From JASDSY01 sp041441465 (GTDB lineage Bacteria; Muiribacteriota; UBA9980), in NCBI GenBank assembly GCA_041441465.1, contig JASDSY010000020.1, forward strand, positions 1 through 64,000: a stretch of 64,000 bases of DNA, in the 5' to 3' direction. Numbering within the stretch: position 1 is the stretch's first letter; the number at the start of each line of letters is the position of its first letter. The translations under genes and the position numbers were made by a program. Below, one piece after another: positions 44,569 to 54,055 of this stretch. The notes beneath the pieces are model-generated. The model was not told the DNA's origin. It ran no database searches and saw only the letters and a program-made list of their open reading frames with translations.

Positions 44569-45789
44569 TTATCCCTTGTTTAAAGCATAATCAACGGTTA
44601 CTACAATATTTCCGGATAACGCTTTGCCGCTTTTATATATGGGTTTAAAGCGCCATAATTCAGCCTGTCTTATAAGATCCTGCGCAAGCTTATCTGAAAT
44701 CGGCGATTGAATTTTTGAAACCGAGCCGACTTCGCCGTTCGGCAATATCTCGAGCATGAGTTTTACCTGCCCCTCTACGCCGTTTTCCTGTGCCCATTTA
44801 GGGTAGGTAATTTCCGGCGGGCCGTTTAAAAAGCTCGGTATTTCATCATACAGGCTGTTTTGCACTATTTCGAATGAAAACCCTGATTTTTGTTTCCCGT
44901 CGGGCCGGCCGATTGGGCCTGTGCCTGATTTTTTGCCTTTGCCGTCGCCCTGGCTGATTCCGGCTGCGGCGTTATTTCCGTCAGAGGAATCGCTGGCGGT
45001 CGCGCCGTCTTCTGTAATGAAATCAGCTGTCGGCTTTGATGCGAGGCTGGCGATTTTATCGTTTATTGCCTCATTTACCGCTTGATCACTTTCTGTCACT
45101 TTGACGTTTGTAGGTGTGAGCTGAATGTCGCCTTCATTTTCAAGTGCTTTTTGCGCGGTGACTTCCGCCGTGCTTGTTTCGAATTCTTCGATTGAGGCTG
45201 TTTTAAGTTTTTTTGCAATTTCTTTTCCGGTTTCGATCGGTATAGTTATGGTTTTCTTGTTCTGATTCCTGGTCGGAATTTTTCCCGATAAATCCGGTGC
45301 GGCAATACTTTTTATGGTCTTGTCGTTTATCATTGCGATATTGTCGGGTTTGACCTGCGCCAGTTTTTTTACTGCCTGCTTTTTCGTGTTTTGCTTGAAT
45401 GCCAGTTCAGCTTTTTGTGCGATAGCCTTTCCAGACAGAACTTTGGTTACGCCTAAATTGCTGTAAGCTTTGCTGTTGGACGTTTCTGAGGTTTTCGAGG
45501 CTGTCTGGATTGCCGGCGAATAGTCTATTTTTATCGAGCCGTCGCCGCTTCCTACAGGTTCGCCGTTTCCGAATGGCGTGCCGTAAGGCACACCGACGTA
45601 AAACGAAATGAAAAAGAAAAACAGGAGGTGCGCGGTTATTGAAATTACCAGCGAAGCTGCGTCCGGATTATTTTTAAAGTTTTTTTCGATGGCATTTAAC
45701 GTGTGCCAGAACTTGCGCGAATATATTGAATATTTGCTTTTTTTTCCGTTCAGCCTGTCAGTTTGCCATTGCCCTTTGTTTTCTGTCAT
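44569..45789 (-). CDS. tonB: TonB-family energy transducer
   Basis: The 406-residue inner-membrane protein carries energy to outer-membrane receptors. It has one N-terminal transmembrane helix (about 42-66, SLVISITAHLLFFFFISFYV), a long Lys/Ala/Thr-rich periplasmic spacer, and a C-terminal TonB domain (PPEITYPKWAQENGVEGQVKLMLEI...WRFKPIYKSGK) in which the YP-x-GVEG-V pattern is clear. The spacer makes it longer than enterobacterial TonB. Its start overlaps the exbD end by 32 bases, so translation is coupled. Confidence 0.9.
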   Translation of the reverse strand: MTENKGQWQTDRLNGKKSKYSIYSRKFWHTLNAIEKNFKNNPDAASLVISITAHLLFFFFISFYVGVPYGTPFGNGEPVGSGDGSIKIDYSPAIQTASKTSETSNSKAYSNLGVTKVLSGKAIAQKAELAFKQNTKKQAVKKLAQVKPDNIAMINDKTIKSIAAPDLSGKIPTRNQNKKTITIPIETGKEIAKKLKTASIEEFETSTAEVTAQKALENEGDIQLTPTNVKVTESDQAVNEAINDKIASLASKPTADFITEDGATASDSSDGNNAAAGISQGDGKGKKSGTGPIGRPDGKQKSGFSFEIVQNSLYDEIPSFLNGPPEITYPKWAQENGVEGQVKLMLEILPNGEVGSVSKIQSPISDKLAQDLIRQAELWRFKPIYKSGKALSGNIVVTVDYALNKG

Positions 45790-46222
45790 TTTTCTCTCCG
45801 GTGACCGTATTTTGTGTGGCTATGTTTAAATTGTTTATTCCGAATTTCTTGGCTAAATCAAGGACTTCGACAATTTTACCGTGCGAGCAGAGCGCGTCTG
45901 CCGTCAACACCAGATTCACTTTTTGCGATAATAATTTTTTTTCGGTGAAAATTTCACGAAGGCGTTCCGGTGTTATTTTGCTGTTATTGACATACATCCG
46001 TTCCATCCTGTCGATACGAACGTCGATGACATTATTTTCTTCCTGCGTTTTAAGCGTTTTGGCCTGCGTGGTTTTTGGCAGCGTAACGTCTATCGCGTTA
46101 GTGGTGGCTGAGAATGAAGTCGTTATGAGCAAAAACATGTTTATGACAAACATTATGTCTATTAAGTTGATTAGATTGATTTCAGTCCTTAATTTGCGCT
46201 TTTTGCGTAAATTTAAAGTCAT
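45758..46222 (-). CDS. exbD: ExbD-family biopolymer transport protein
   Basis: The 154-residue protein has one N-terminal transmembrane helix with the conserved Asp (NLIDIMFVINMFLLITTSF, D at about residue 23) used for proton conduction, followed by a periplasmic domain. It forms the TonB energising complex with ExbB. It starts one base after the exbB stop codon and overlaps tonB by 32 bases. Confidence 0.93.
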   Translation of the reverse strand: MTLNLRKKRKLRTEINLINLIDIMFVINMFLLITTSFSATTNAIDVTLPKTTQAKTLKTQEENNVIDVRIDRMERMYVNNSKITPERLREIFTEKKLLSQKVNLVLTADALCSHGKIVEVLDLAKKFGINNLNIATQNTVTGEKNDRKQRAMAN

Positions 46223-46223
46223 A

Positions 46224-46850
46224 TCAGTTCATCCTTTTCAGTTCGTCTTTTTTTGTTATGAAATCGATAAATTCGCCTGCAGAATGCTCAACTTCTATTA
46301 TTATACTTTCATAGCGCGAGCTTAAGTAGTTATATGCTAAAACCGTAGGGATGGCGATTATTAAACCGTACGCCGTTGTAATAAGCGCTTCGGAAATGCC
46401 GCCTGCTACGATTGTCGGATTATTTGCGCCCTTGATCGATATTGCCGAAAATGCCGACATCATGCCTGTAACTGTGCCGAGCAGGCCGAGAAGCGGAGTT
46501 ATGTTGCCGATGACTGCTAAATGTTTTATCCTGCCTTCGGCTTTCTGGACTTCATAAGCACCAATTTCCGTAACCTTTTCTTTTATGTCGCATGCCGCGC
46601 CGTTGGCTACCGCGTTAATAGATTGAAGCATTATAGCTGATAACGGGCCGGGCGTTTTCTTTAAAAGTAAAAGCGCGTGCTCAACCTGCTTGTTTAATAT
46701 CAATTCTTTTACGTCGCTTAAAAACGCCTTGTAATTAAAGCTGATTTTATAGAAGAAATAAAGCCTTTCTATGATGACCGCAAAGGCGTAAACCGACATT
46801 ATTAAAATGAAATACATTACCGGGCCGCCTTTTTGAAAATATTCGAACAT
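46224..46850 (-). CDS. exbB: ExbB/TolQ-family proton channel protein
   Basis: The 208-residue protein has three transmembrane helices (YFILIMSVYAFAVIIERLYFF; IGNITPLLGLLGTVTGMM; ALITTAYGLIIAIPTVLAYNYL), the MotA/TolQ/ExbB signature. With ExbD it converts proton-motive force into TonB movement. AAGGAGGA precedes the ATG on the minus strand. A 130-base gap separates it from the barrel gene upstream, whose product it probably serves. Confidence 0.94.
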   Translation of the reverse strand: MFEYFQKGGPVMYFILIMSVYAFAVIIERLYFFYKISFNYKAFLSDVKELILNKQVEHALLLLKKTPGPLSAIMLQSINAVANGAACDIKEKVTEIGAYEVQKAEGRIKHLAVIGNITPLLGLLGTVTGMMSAFSAISIKGANNPTIVAGGISEALITTAYGLIIAIPTVLAYNYLSSRYESIIIEVEHSAGEFIDFITKKDELKRMN

Positions 46851-46980
46851 TTTTGTCCTCCTTGAAATATTTTTTGATTTTAAATTTTTATTTTATAAAT
46901 TAATTTTTAATAATTATTATTTCTTGAATCGATTACCTTTTTTCTGCTGTATAAATTAGAATATTCAGCGTGTAAGACAT

Positions 46981-48951
46981 TTAATATTTATAATTGAAGC
47001 CCAGGCCGAATGTTCTGCCTTTATAACTATAATCTGGTCTTAATTTTAAATCGCGGTCCAATATATTATCGACTTTAAATAAAATTTTTCCATTCTCGGT
47101 AAATGTTTTTGAAAGATTTAAGTTAAGCGTTGAAAATTCGGCGACTTTAGCATTGGCGGCCGCGTTTTTTGACGTGTCCATATCGCCTTTTATGTTCTGG
47201 CTTATTTTTCCGGCAAAGCCGTTTGCGTCTTTGTAATTAAGCCCGAACGAATATTCATATTTAGGGATGTATGGCATCAGGTCGTTTACGCTGTCAGTTA
47301 TTTTAGTCGAAGCCGCTTTTGCGTCAATTGTGAAGTTTTCATTTAACTTGTGCTCGCCTTCTATTTTAAATCTGTCGGCTTTTGCGGCATTCGCGAAAGA
47401 ATTAAATGTAAAACGCGGGTCGCGCGAATTTAAATCGGTTAAGTATAAAAGCCCGTCATGCTTTGAATTACGGTATGAAGCTTTGACTTTCGTGTTTTCA
47501 CTTATGCCGAATTCGCCTGATACTTCGGCAAAACTTTCATCATTTTCATAGGTGTTATTATCAAACCTGTTTTTGTTAAGATTGTCCTGGGCCCAAACGA
47601 CAGTATTTTCATCTGGAAATAAGAAATTGATCGTATCATATTTGCGCGCCTGGCGTCCGGCAGACAGCGTATATTTATTAATTTGGTTTTTGTCTTTGGT
47701 AAGCGCATTTTCCTTTATTACGGCTGAAACTACTCCGCCGAACTTAGAGTCGTTGTCTCCATTTTTAATAACTTCAGGCGTAAATTGCATCATGAAGTTG
47801 TCATTGAATGATTTTTCGGCGTTAACGCTGAATAATGCGGATAACGAAGAAGCTGACGATGCGGTTTTTATGTCAAGCATGTCGTTTGCAAGTTTTAATT
47901 CGAATGTGAAAGGATTATTCGCGTAAACCGCATCCTGTGCGAATCCGACGTTAAATAACGTGGAATCATATCTTTCTTCGGTGCCGATATTCTTAAGTTT
48001 TTTCGAAAGCTGGTTCATGCCGATTTCGAAACGCTGATAGTCGTTTGAATATTTTCCTGACAGAGTGTAAGTTCTTGTGTCGGTATCCATGTAATTATTA
48101 ATGAAATTATCAAATCCCGGGAGGTTTCTGTTGCCGTTTGTGAAGCCGGCTTTAATTTTGGTATTATTTTTTTCCTCTTCGCCTTCGTAATAATAGTTGA
48201 CTAAAAGGTTTTTGTAATCGCTTTTATACCTGTAATCTCCTGATTCTTCACCTTTTAATTCTAATTTCGATTTTGAAACGCCGTTATAAAATGTGATTGC
48301 GCCTTCTGACTCTGTCGAGGAGTTTGAACCGACCATTACCTGATAAACCGCTTCGTTTTGAGGTAATTTTTCGCCGACATTTACCCGGCGTGTTTCAGCC
48401 GGAGTGAAAGTCGCGGTCTCTTTTTTTGTCTGCGCTTCGCCTTCGAATTCTTTTGTTACATATGTTACTTTTTTTTGTGATTTGTCTTTGATTTTTGTTT
48501 TATCTTCGCCTTTTACGACAATATTTCCGAGATCGTAGATAGTACTATCGGATTTTTTTGCAGGCTGCTCCGGCTCTGCGGCGGAAATTCCTGCCGCCTT
48601 GGCAGTTTGGACGGCGGACCTGTCAGATGCTGTCTTAACAGTATCTTTTTTATGTTTTTTAGCTTTAGCTTTCGCCATTTTAAGGGTATTAACATCAGGG
48701 TTCCCGTTTACGGCGGTTTTTTCAGCGATGTTTGCAGCATTTATTTTAGCCGGTACGGTATTTACTGAAGGTTTGACAGCTTTTGGCTTTATTCGTTTAA
48801 CCTTTTTAACAGTTACAGTTGTTTTAGCCTTTTCGCCGGCTGGGCCGCTGCCGTCCTCGCTTATTTTTACCTGCGTGAATGCCGGTATCGATGTCGAAAT
48901 AATCAATAATGCCGTTATTAATACGGTTAATTTTCTCAAACCTTTTGTCAT
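46981..48951 (-). CDS. outer-membrane beta-barrel protein, TonB-box-like but plugless
   Basis: The 656-residue protein has a signal peptide (LTVLITALLIISTSIPAFTQ), then a Lys/Ala-rich spacer to about residue 135, a TonB-box-like TIYDLGNIVVKG (137-148), and from about residue 205 a long run of alternating beta strands ending in an aromatic terminus (RTFGLGFNYKY), typical of outer-membrane barrels. I do not see the roughly 130-residue plug expected of TonB-dependent receptors. The exbB-exbD-tonB genes follow on the same strand, so it is probably the barrel they energise or a relative that uses a separate plug. The ligand is unknown. Confidence 0.75.
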   Translation of the reverse strand: MTKGLRKLTVLITALLIISTSIPAFTQVKISEDGSGPAGEKAKTTVTVKKVKRIKPKAVKPSVNTVPAKINAANIAEKTAVNGNPDVNTLKMAKAKAKKHKKDTVKTASDRSAVQTAKAAGISAAEPEQPAKKSDSTIYDLGNIVVKGEDKTKIKDKSQKKVTYVTKEFEGEAQTKKETATFTPAETRRVNVGEKLPQNEAVYQVMVGSNSSTESEGAITFYNGVSKSKLELKGEESGDYRYKSDYKNLLVNYYYEGEEEKNNTKIKAGFTNGNRNLPGFDNFINNYMDTDTRTYTLSGKYSNDYQRFEIGMNQLSKKLKNIGTEERYDSTLFNVGFAQDAVYANNPFTFELKLANDMLDIKTASSASSLSALFSVNAEKSFNDNFMMQFTPEVIKNGDNDSKFGGVVSAVIKENALTKDKNQINKYTLSAGRQARKYDTINFLFPDENTVVWAQDNLNKNRFDNNTYENDESFAEVSGEFGISENTKVKASYRNSKHDGLLYLTDLNSRDPRFTFNSFANAAKADRFKIEGEHKLNENFTIDAKAASTKITDSVNDLMPYIPKYEYSFGLNYKDANGFAGKISQNIKGDMDTSKNAAANAKVAEFSTLNLNLSKTFTENGKILFKVDNILDRDLKLRPDYSYKGRTFGLGFNYKY

Positions 48952-49387
48952 TTCTGCGTTTCTCCTTTGAAGCGTTAATCTTTATATTATATTTTATAAT
49001 TTTAAATTTTTTGTTAAGGGTTTTATCGGAAAAAAAATAGTTTAATTTAGTTTTGATAACTCATAGTTATTTTCTAAGTTTAGAAATTAATTCTACTTTT
49101 TTAATATTTAAATATTTTTAATTCAAAAAATATAAAATAATTTTTTTAATTTTAAAACGAATTATTTATTTTCCTTTATCTAAAATATAGAAATTTATAT
49201 ATGATAATTTCGGTACCAGAACAAAAAAACGGGTATAAATTTAAACTACCAAATTAACAATGGAGCGTCTCAAATCGTTAATATAGTTGAAAGAATAAGG
49301 AATGAAAATATCCTTTGATAATAAAATTAGCTGCATTGGCGGTTAATTAAATATCAAAGGATATTTTTTATGTAATTATACTTATAA
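48952..49387. other. AT-rich intergenic stretch with one terminator
   Basis: No gene is visible between the barrel gene start and the marC stop. The left part is AT-rich promoter-like sequence; only the hairpin at 49305-49367 is structured. Confidence 0.5.
49305..49372. terminator. long bidirectional terminator hairpin
   Basis: AAAATATCCTTTGATA (49305-49320) pairs perfectly with TATCAAAGGATATTTT (49352-49367). An inner 8-base-pair helix (TTAGCTGC with GCGGTTAA, two G-T pairs) fills the loop. T-rich sequence flanks it on both strands. It lies just downstream of marC. Confidence 0.8.
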
Positions 49388-50026
49388 TTATTTTATTTTA
49401 GTGGAATAAACGGATACGAGGCCGTCCAAGATAAACTGAACGCCGATGCAAAGAACTATGAATCCCATCATTTTAGTCATTGCATTAATCGATGTGGCAC
49501 TCATTTTATTAACTATCGTCGATGAAAGACGTAATATTATATATGAAATCATGGCAACCATGAGAATCGCCAGTAATATGGTGAAATAATGCGAAGGTTC
49601 TTTGGCGTGCGCACTCATGCCTATGGTTACGGCTATCGCGCCCGGGCCGGCAAGAAGCGGCATAGCAATCGGCGAGAATGCTACGTCATCTTTGCAGATT
49701 GATTCGTTGTGCTCACTTTTTGTCAGTTTCTTCTTTTCGTCAAGCATTGCTTTAGCTGAATTAATCATCATTAAACCGCCTGCAATCTTGATTCCTTCAA
49801 TTGACAACCCGAAAAACTTAAGTATCATCGAGCCTGCGAATAAAAACGCAAGTAAGATGGCAAGCATATATAATATAGCCTTAAGTGCCTGTCTGTTCTT
49901 TTTTTGAAGAGTGTCGCCTGAGGTTACCGATACGAATATCGGAGCGGCACATATAGGATCTACAATAGTAAATAATGAAACGAAACTTGCGGTAAATAAT
50001 TTTGTTAATTCGTACATTGATATCAT
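49388..50026 (-). CDS. MarC-family integral membrane protein
   Basis: The 212-residue protein has six hydrophobic helices and the MarC/NAAT family segments FTIVDPICAAPIFVSVTSG, IAGGLMMINSAKAMLDEKK, AMPLLAGPGAIAVTIGMSA and IGVQFILDGL. Despite the name, MarC-family proteins are not established drug-resistance determinants; the substrate is unknown. It is transcribed on the minus strand toward the terminator at 49305-49372, alone. Confidence 0.9.
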   Translation of the reverse strand: MISMYELTKLFTASFVSLFTIVDPICAAPIFVSVTSGDTLQKKNRQALKAILYMLAILLAFLFAGSMILKFFGLSIEGIKIAGGLMMINSAKAMLDEKKKLTKSEHNESICKDDVAFSPIAMPLLAGPGAIAVTIGMSAHAKEPSHYFTILLAILMVAMISYIILRLSSTIVNKMSATSINAMTKMMGFIVLCIGVQFILDGLVSVYSTKIK

Positions 50027-50194
50027 CCTGATTCTAGTTAATGGTAATTAATAATTTGATACTCTATTAGTTATACGTTTAATATATTTCGACAGAAACA
50101 AAAATTAGTTAAATGTTAAAAAAATGAAATGTGTTTATAAGTTCTGGCATGGTGTTTTTCGCGGCCGGGTTTTTTAGCAGATCTATTTTATTGT

Positions 50195-50500
50195 GATAAG
50201 GGGGGCGGCTAAGGAATTATTCCTTACCGCCCCCTTTATAATCCCCCACCCATCCTGCTACTTTTTTATATTTTTTTCTTTCTCGCCACATCTTTTAATT
50301 TTTGTATTTTATATCTTAATTTGGGCAAAGCACAGGCGTTGCCTGTTTACTTTGCCCAAATACACTAATCGCGAAATCTCATGCTTACGCATAAAATTTC
50401 GCAAAACACAGTTGTTAAACTCTTTGAAGTCCGCATTAGCAGGCTCCACCTGCGCCGTTCGTCTTTGCCCTCCTTGGCACTCAAGGCATTAGGGCCTCCA
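50195..50500 (+). repeat. structured dispersed repeat, copy D
   Basis: The plus-strand unit of the repeat family contains HP1 GGGGGCGG (50201-50208) with CCGCCCCC (50227-50234) and inner AAGGAA/TTCCTT, then ATCCTGCTAC (50252-50261), HP2 TTTGGGCAAAG (50320-50330) with CTTTGCCCAAA (50350-50360) plus inner ACAGGC/GCCTGT, then TAATCG, and HP3 GCGAAAT (50371-50377) with ATTTCGC (50396-50402). HP2 matches copy A in form down to the C on the 5' side and TTA on the 3' side of the inner helix. It runs head-on into inverted copy C. A 99-residue open frame starting at 50193 is an artefact. Confidence 0.7.
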
Positions 50501-50504
50501 TTCC

Positions 50505-50802
50505 CGTCATCCTAAATGTCCCTCAAAAATTGGCATTCATAAATCAGTTTTTGATGATAAAAGAAATTTTGCATGTGTCATGCTCTTCGCTTTCGGCCGC
50601 AAACGATATTACACGAACACATTTAATATTCGCGCGGCCGATTGCCGTGTTACATCGAACGCGCAGCGGTCGATGTAACTAAGACACAAAAAAAACAAAG
50701 CCAAACGATTACTTCGCAAAAACAACGGTAGATATAGCCGGGATTAAAAAAGGGGTGCGGGGGAAATCAAAGGGGCATTGCTCCTTTGTGTCCCCCGCGT
50801 AA
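50505..50802 (-). repeat. structured dispersed repeat, copy C (inverted)
   Basis: This unit reads on the minus strand. In plus coordinates HP1 is GCGGGGG (50757-50763) with CCCCCGC (50792-50798), HP2 is GTTACATCGA (50649-50658) with TCGATGTAAC (50670-50679), HP3 is CGGCCGC (50594-50600) with GCGGCCG (50634-50640). Bases 50514-50560 are nearly identical to the inverse of 26595-26641 in copy B. The P1 closing arm found in A and B is absent; instead a different set of small dyads follows (near 50430-50510). HP1 begins about 18 bases after the stop codon of the RND gene and may also end its transcription. Confidence 0.75.
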
Positions 50803-50815
50803 AAATAAATAAAAT

Positions 50816-53800
50816 TTATTTATTTTTCTGGACGAAGCTGTAAAACAACGGCAGTAGAAGAAGCGTGAATATTGTAGACGTGATTAGGCCGCCGATTAAA
50901 ACTACCGCCATTGGCTGCTGCATTTCGGCGCCCGCGCCGTAGCCGAACGCTATCGGAATTACGCCGAAAATTGTGCTGAATGTTGTCATTAAGACTGGGC
51001 GCAATCTTATACGCCCGGCTGTAAGGACACTTTCGGTGACAGATTTGCCGGATTCGCGCAGGTGGTTGACGTATTCTATAAGTATTATGCCTTTTTGTAC
51101 GGAAAGGCCGAAATGCGCGATAATGCCGACGAGCGAAGATACATTCAGCGATATGCCGGTCAGGAATAAACTGAATATACCGCCGATTAAGGCTAATGGG
51201 ATTGTGCATATTATCATGACCGATTGGCGGACGCTTTTCAGCGAGACGTATAGGATCATAAATACCATTACCAGGGCGATTCCAAAAGCGTAAATTATTT
51301 CATTAAGCATTTTTACCTGCTTTTCATAATTGCCGCCGAATGATACGAAATAGCCTTCTGGCAGGTTAAGGCTTGTTATTTTAGGTTTGATATCGTTGAT
51401 TATGGACATAAGGTCGCGGCCTGAAACATTGCCGGTTATCTGGACGCGTCGTTGAAGGTCTTCTCTTTTAACGCTGCCCGGGCCTTTTATGGATTTTATT
51501 TCGGCGATTTCGCTGAGTTTGATTTTGCCGAATTGCGGGCTGTCGATGTAAAGCTCGCCTATGTCGGCTACTGATTTTTTATACTTATCATCGAGGCGCG
51601 CTACGATGTCATATTCACGGCCGTCTTTAAGGACTTTGGATACTGTCTTTCCTTCGAAAGCAAGTTCCACGGTTTTGGCGATAGTTTCGATATTTATGCC
51701 GAACTTTGCAGCCTTTACCCTGTCGGGTTTGATGTTTATCATCGGAACACCCTGGGTCTGTTCGAGCTGAAGACCTGAAAGTCCGTTAATGTTTGATATT
51801 AATTTAAGCAGTTCATCGCCTTTTTCACGTAACTTTGAAAGATCATACCCGAAAAGCTTTATTGAGAACTTAGCCGATGTGCCGGCTATGGTTTCTTCTA
51901 TTCTGTTGGCGAGCGGCTGCGTAAATATTACAAGAATTCCAGGTATTTTTGATGTTTCTTCTTCCATGGCTTTTGATATTTCTTCGATAGTGCGCGTTCT
52001 TTTTTCGCGCGGAACTAATTTTACGTAAGGTTCCGACACGTTAACGCCCTCGACGCAATCTGAGCCCTCGGCGCGGCCTGAGCGCTGCAATACTTCTTCG
52101 ACGTCTGGAGCTTTTTTTATTTTATCGCAGACGATTTTTGTTAATCTCGACGTTTCGGCAAGGCTTGAGCCGGGCGGCGTGACAACGCTTAACATTATGG
52201 CGTTTTCGTCGATAGGCGGTAAAAGTTCGACGTTTAAGGCGAAAAGCGTTATTATCGCGATTATAAGAAGAACGAATACGCCTATTGAGAATGTTTTACT
52301 GACTCTGAATACGTAATCCTGGATTTTTATGTAAATCTTTTCTATTGAGTTGTGGATGCTGTTTTCACCGTGATTTTGCTTTAAATTTGCGTATTTAAGA
52401 AGAATAAGCGCGAAAGGCGGTATGAAGGTGAATGATAATAAGAGCCCGGTAAGAATCGATATTACCATTGTGAATGCAAACGGCATGAATACCCTGCCTT
52501 CGAAGCCGCTCAGCATCATAAGAGGCGTGAAGACTACGCAAATTATGGCCGTACTTGTGAGGACCGGCTTAAACACCTCGGCAGTCGCTGATATTATGCA
52601 GGCGTTAATTAATTCTGATTTTTTTTCAGCTGTTATTTCATTTAAATGCTTTAAGTGTTCGGCTATTTGCCTGAATATATTTTCGCAGATAACTATTCCG
52701 GCGTCAACGAGTATGCCGAGACCTACTACTATGCCGCCTAACGACATGACGTTGGCCGATACTTTGAAAATATCCATTAAAAGGAATGTTATGGCGACTG
52801 ATATCGGTATGGTTATTGCCGCTATCAGGGTAGCTATTATATTTCCGAGAAAGAAGTAAATTACGGCGATAATGGCTACGCCGCCTATCAGCATCGCTTC
52901 GGCAAGATTACGCGAGGTGTCTTTTATAAGTTCCGATTGATCAAAAAAAGTTTCTACGCGGATTCCCGGCGGCAGAAATTTTTTGAGGTCCTCGACGCTT
53001 TTTTTAATGCTTTCTGCGATTTTAACTGTATCGTAATTTTGCTGCTTCGATAAAGTAATAGATACGGCGCTTTTACCGTTGATATTCATAAGTCCTCTTT
53101 TTAATGCCGGCCCTTTTATTATTTCGGCGACCGCCGAAAGATAGACCGGGGTTCCGTTATTCGAGGAAATTATGATGTTTTTAAGATCGTCTATAGTCGA
53201 AATGGCGCCGGCGCCGCGTATTATATATTCGACGCCGCCCTGCGGGAATATGCCGCCGGTAAAGTTATGATTGTTTTCCTCGACTGCCTTTTCGATGTCG
53301 TCGAAAGTGAGGTTGAAATTTTTTAAAAGATAAGGGTCTATTTTTACCTGATATTCCATGACATCTCCGCCAAACAGCCTTGCTTTGGCGACGCCTTGAA
53401 TTGTCTGGAGTTTTGGTTTTATAAAAAAATTAGCGATGTCGCGAAGCTGCATTTCGTCGGTGTCGCCGGTAATATAAAGCTCGAATATCTCGTTTAAGCG
53501 TGACGATGCCGTGCCGATCGAAGGCGGTGTCGTCCCGGCCGGAAATGCACTTTGCGCGAACGCTATTTTCTCGGAAATTGCCTGCTTCATTCTTAAAACA
53601 TCGGCATTCCATTGGAATTCGACCGTTATTGCGGCGAGTCCCGGGCCGCATGTGCTCACGACGCGGGTAACTTCGCTTATGCTTCTAATTCCGCTTTCGA
53701 GAGGACGGACAATCAGGTTTTCCACATCTTCAGGAGCCAGCGCGTGGTTTTCTATGACTATATTTATTATAGGTATCGAAAGGTCCGGCAATATATCGCG

Positions 53801-53911
53801 GTTTACGTTTTGCGCCGATTTTATTCCTGCGATCATAAGAAGCGCGGTGAATACGAATATCAGCACTTTATGCCGCAAAAAAGCCGCGACAAATTTATTT
53901 ACGTATGTCAT
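50816..53911 (-). CDS. RND-family efflux pump inner-membrane protein
   Basis: The 1031-residue protein is an RND transporter, with twelve helices arranged around two large periplasmic loops. The proton relay segment in TM4 reads GLGILVDAGIVICEN, with D403 and E410 (D-x6-E) and Gly at the position six before D403, where CzcA-type zinc pumps have Asp; this is closer to the CusA-type arrangement. The adaptor gene upstream is rich in His and Cys, so metal export is likely, but HAE-type efflux of organics is not excluded. It follows the adaptor gene on the minus strand and is the last gene of the set. Confidence 0.85.
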   Translation of the reverse strand: MTYVNKFVAAFLRHKVLIFVFTALLMIAGIKSAQNVNRDILPDLSIPIINIVIENHALAPEDVENLIVRPLESGIRSISEVTRVVSTCGPGLAAITVEFQWNADVLRMKQAISEKIAFAQSAFPAGTTPPSIGTASSRLNEIFELYITGDTDEMQLRDIANFFIKPKLQTIQGVAKARLFGGDVMEYQVKIDPYLLKNFNLTFDDIEKAVEENNHNFTGGIFPQGGVEYIIRGAGAISTIDDLKNIIISSNNGTPVYLSAVAEIIKGPALKRGLMNINGKSAVSITLSKQQNYDTVKIAESIKKSVEDLKKFLPPGIRVETFFDQSELIKDTSRNLAEAMLIGGVAIIAVIYFFLGNIIATLIAAITIPISVAITFLLMDIFKVSANVMSLGGIVVGLGILVDAGIVICENIFRQIAEHLKHLNEITAEKKSELINACIISATAEVFKPVLTSTAIICVVFTPLMMLSGFEGRVFMPFAFTMVISILTGLLLSFTFIPPFALILLKYANLKQNHGENSIHNSIEKIYIKIQDYVFRVSKTFSIGVFVLLIIAIITLFALNVELLPPIDENAIMLSVVTPPGSSLAETSRLTKIVCDKIKKAPDVEEVLQRSGRAEGSDCVEGVNVSEPYVKLVPREKRTRTIEEISKAMEEETSKIPGILVIFTQPLANRIEETIAGTSAKFSIKLFGYDLSKLREKGDELLKLISNINGLSGLQLEQTQGVPMINIKPDRVKAAKFGINIETIAKTVELAFEGKTVSKVLKDGREYDIVARLDDKYKKSVADIGELYIDSPQFGKIKLSEIAEIKSIKGPGSVKREDLQRRVQITGNVSGRDLMSIINDIKPKITSLNLPEGYFVSFGGNYEKQVKMLNEIIYAFGIALVMVFMILYVSLKSVRQSVMIICTIPLALIGGIFSLFLTGISLNVSSLVGIIAHFGLSVQKGIILIEYVNHLRESGKSVTESVLTAGRIRLRPVLMTTFSTIFGVIPIAFGYGAGAEMQQPMAVVLIGGLITSTIFTLLLLPLFYSFVQKNK

Positions 53912-54055
53912 TTTATCATCTCCGTTTTATATAATTAAAATCGACCAATAATGAATCTGAATTCATAAAATGCCTTGCCGTTAAATTATGCATGGTGTTT
54001 TCAATTTAAATTAAAGCGTTTTATGCCATAAATTACATTATTAGCGATGCTGATG

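Noticed and set aside
48599..48970. Open frame opposite the barrel gene
   Set aside because: It is antisense to the Lys/Ala-rich spacer of the barrel protein, which reads as a low-complexity shadow frame.
50193..50492. 99-codon open frame in repeat copy D
   Set aside because: Low-complexity Phe/Ile/Ser-rich product with no family signal. It lies over HP1-HP3.
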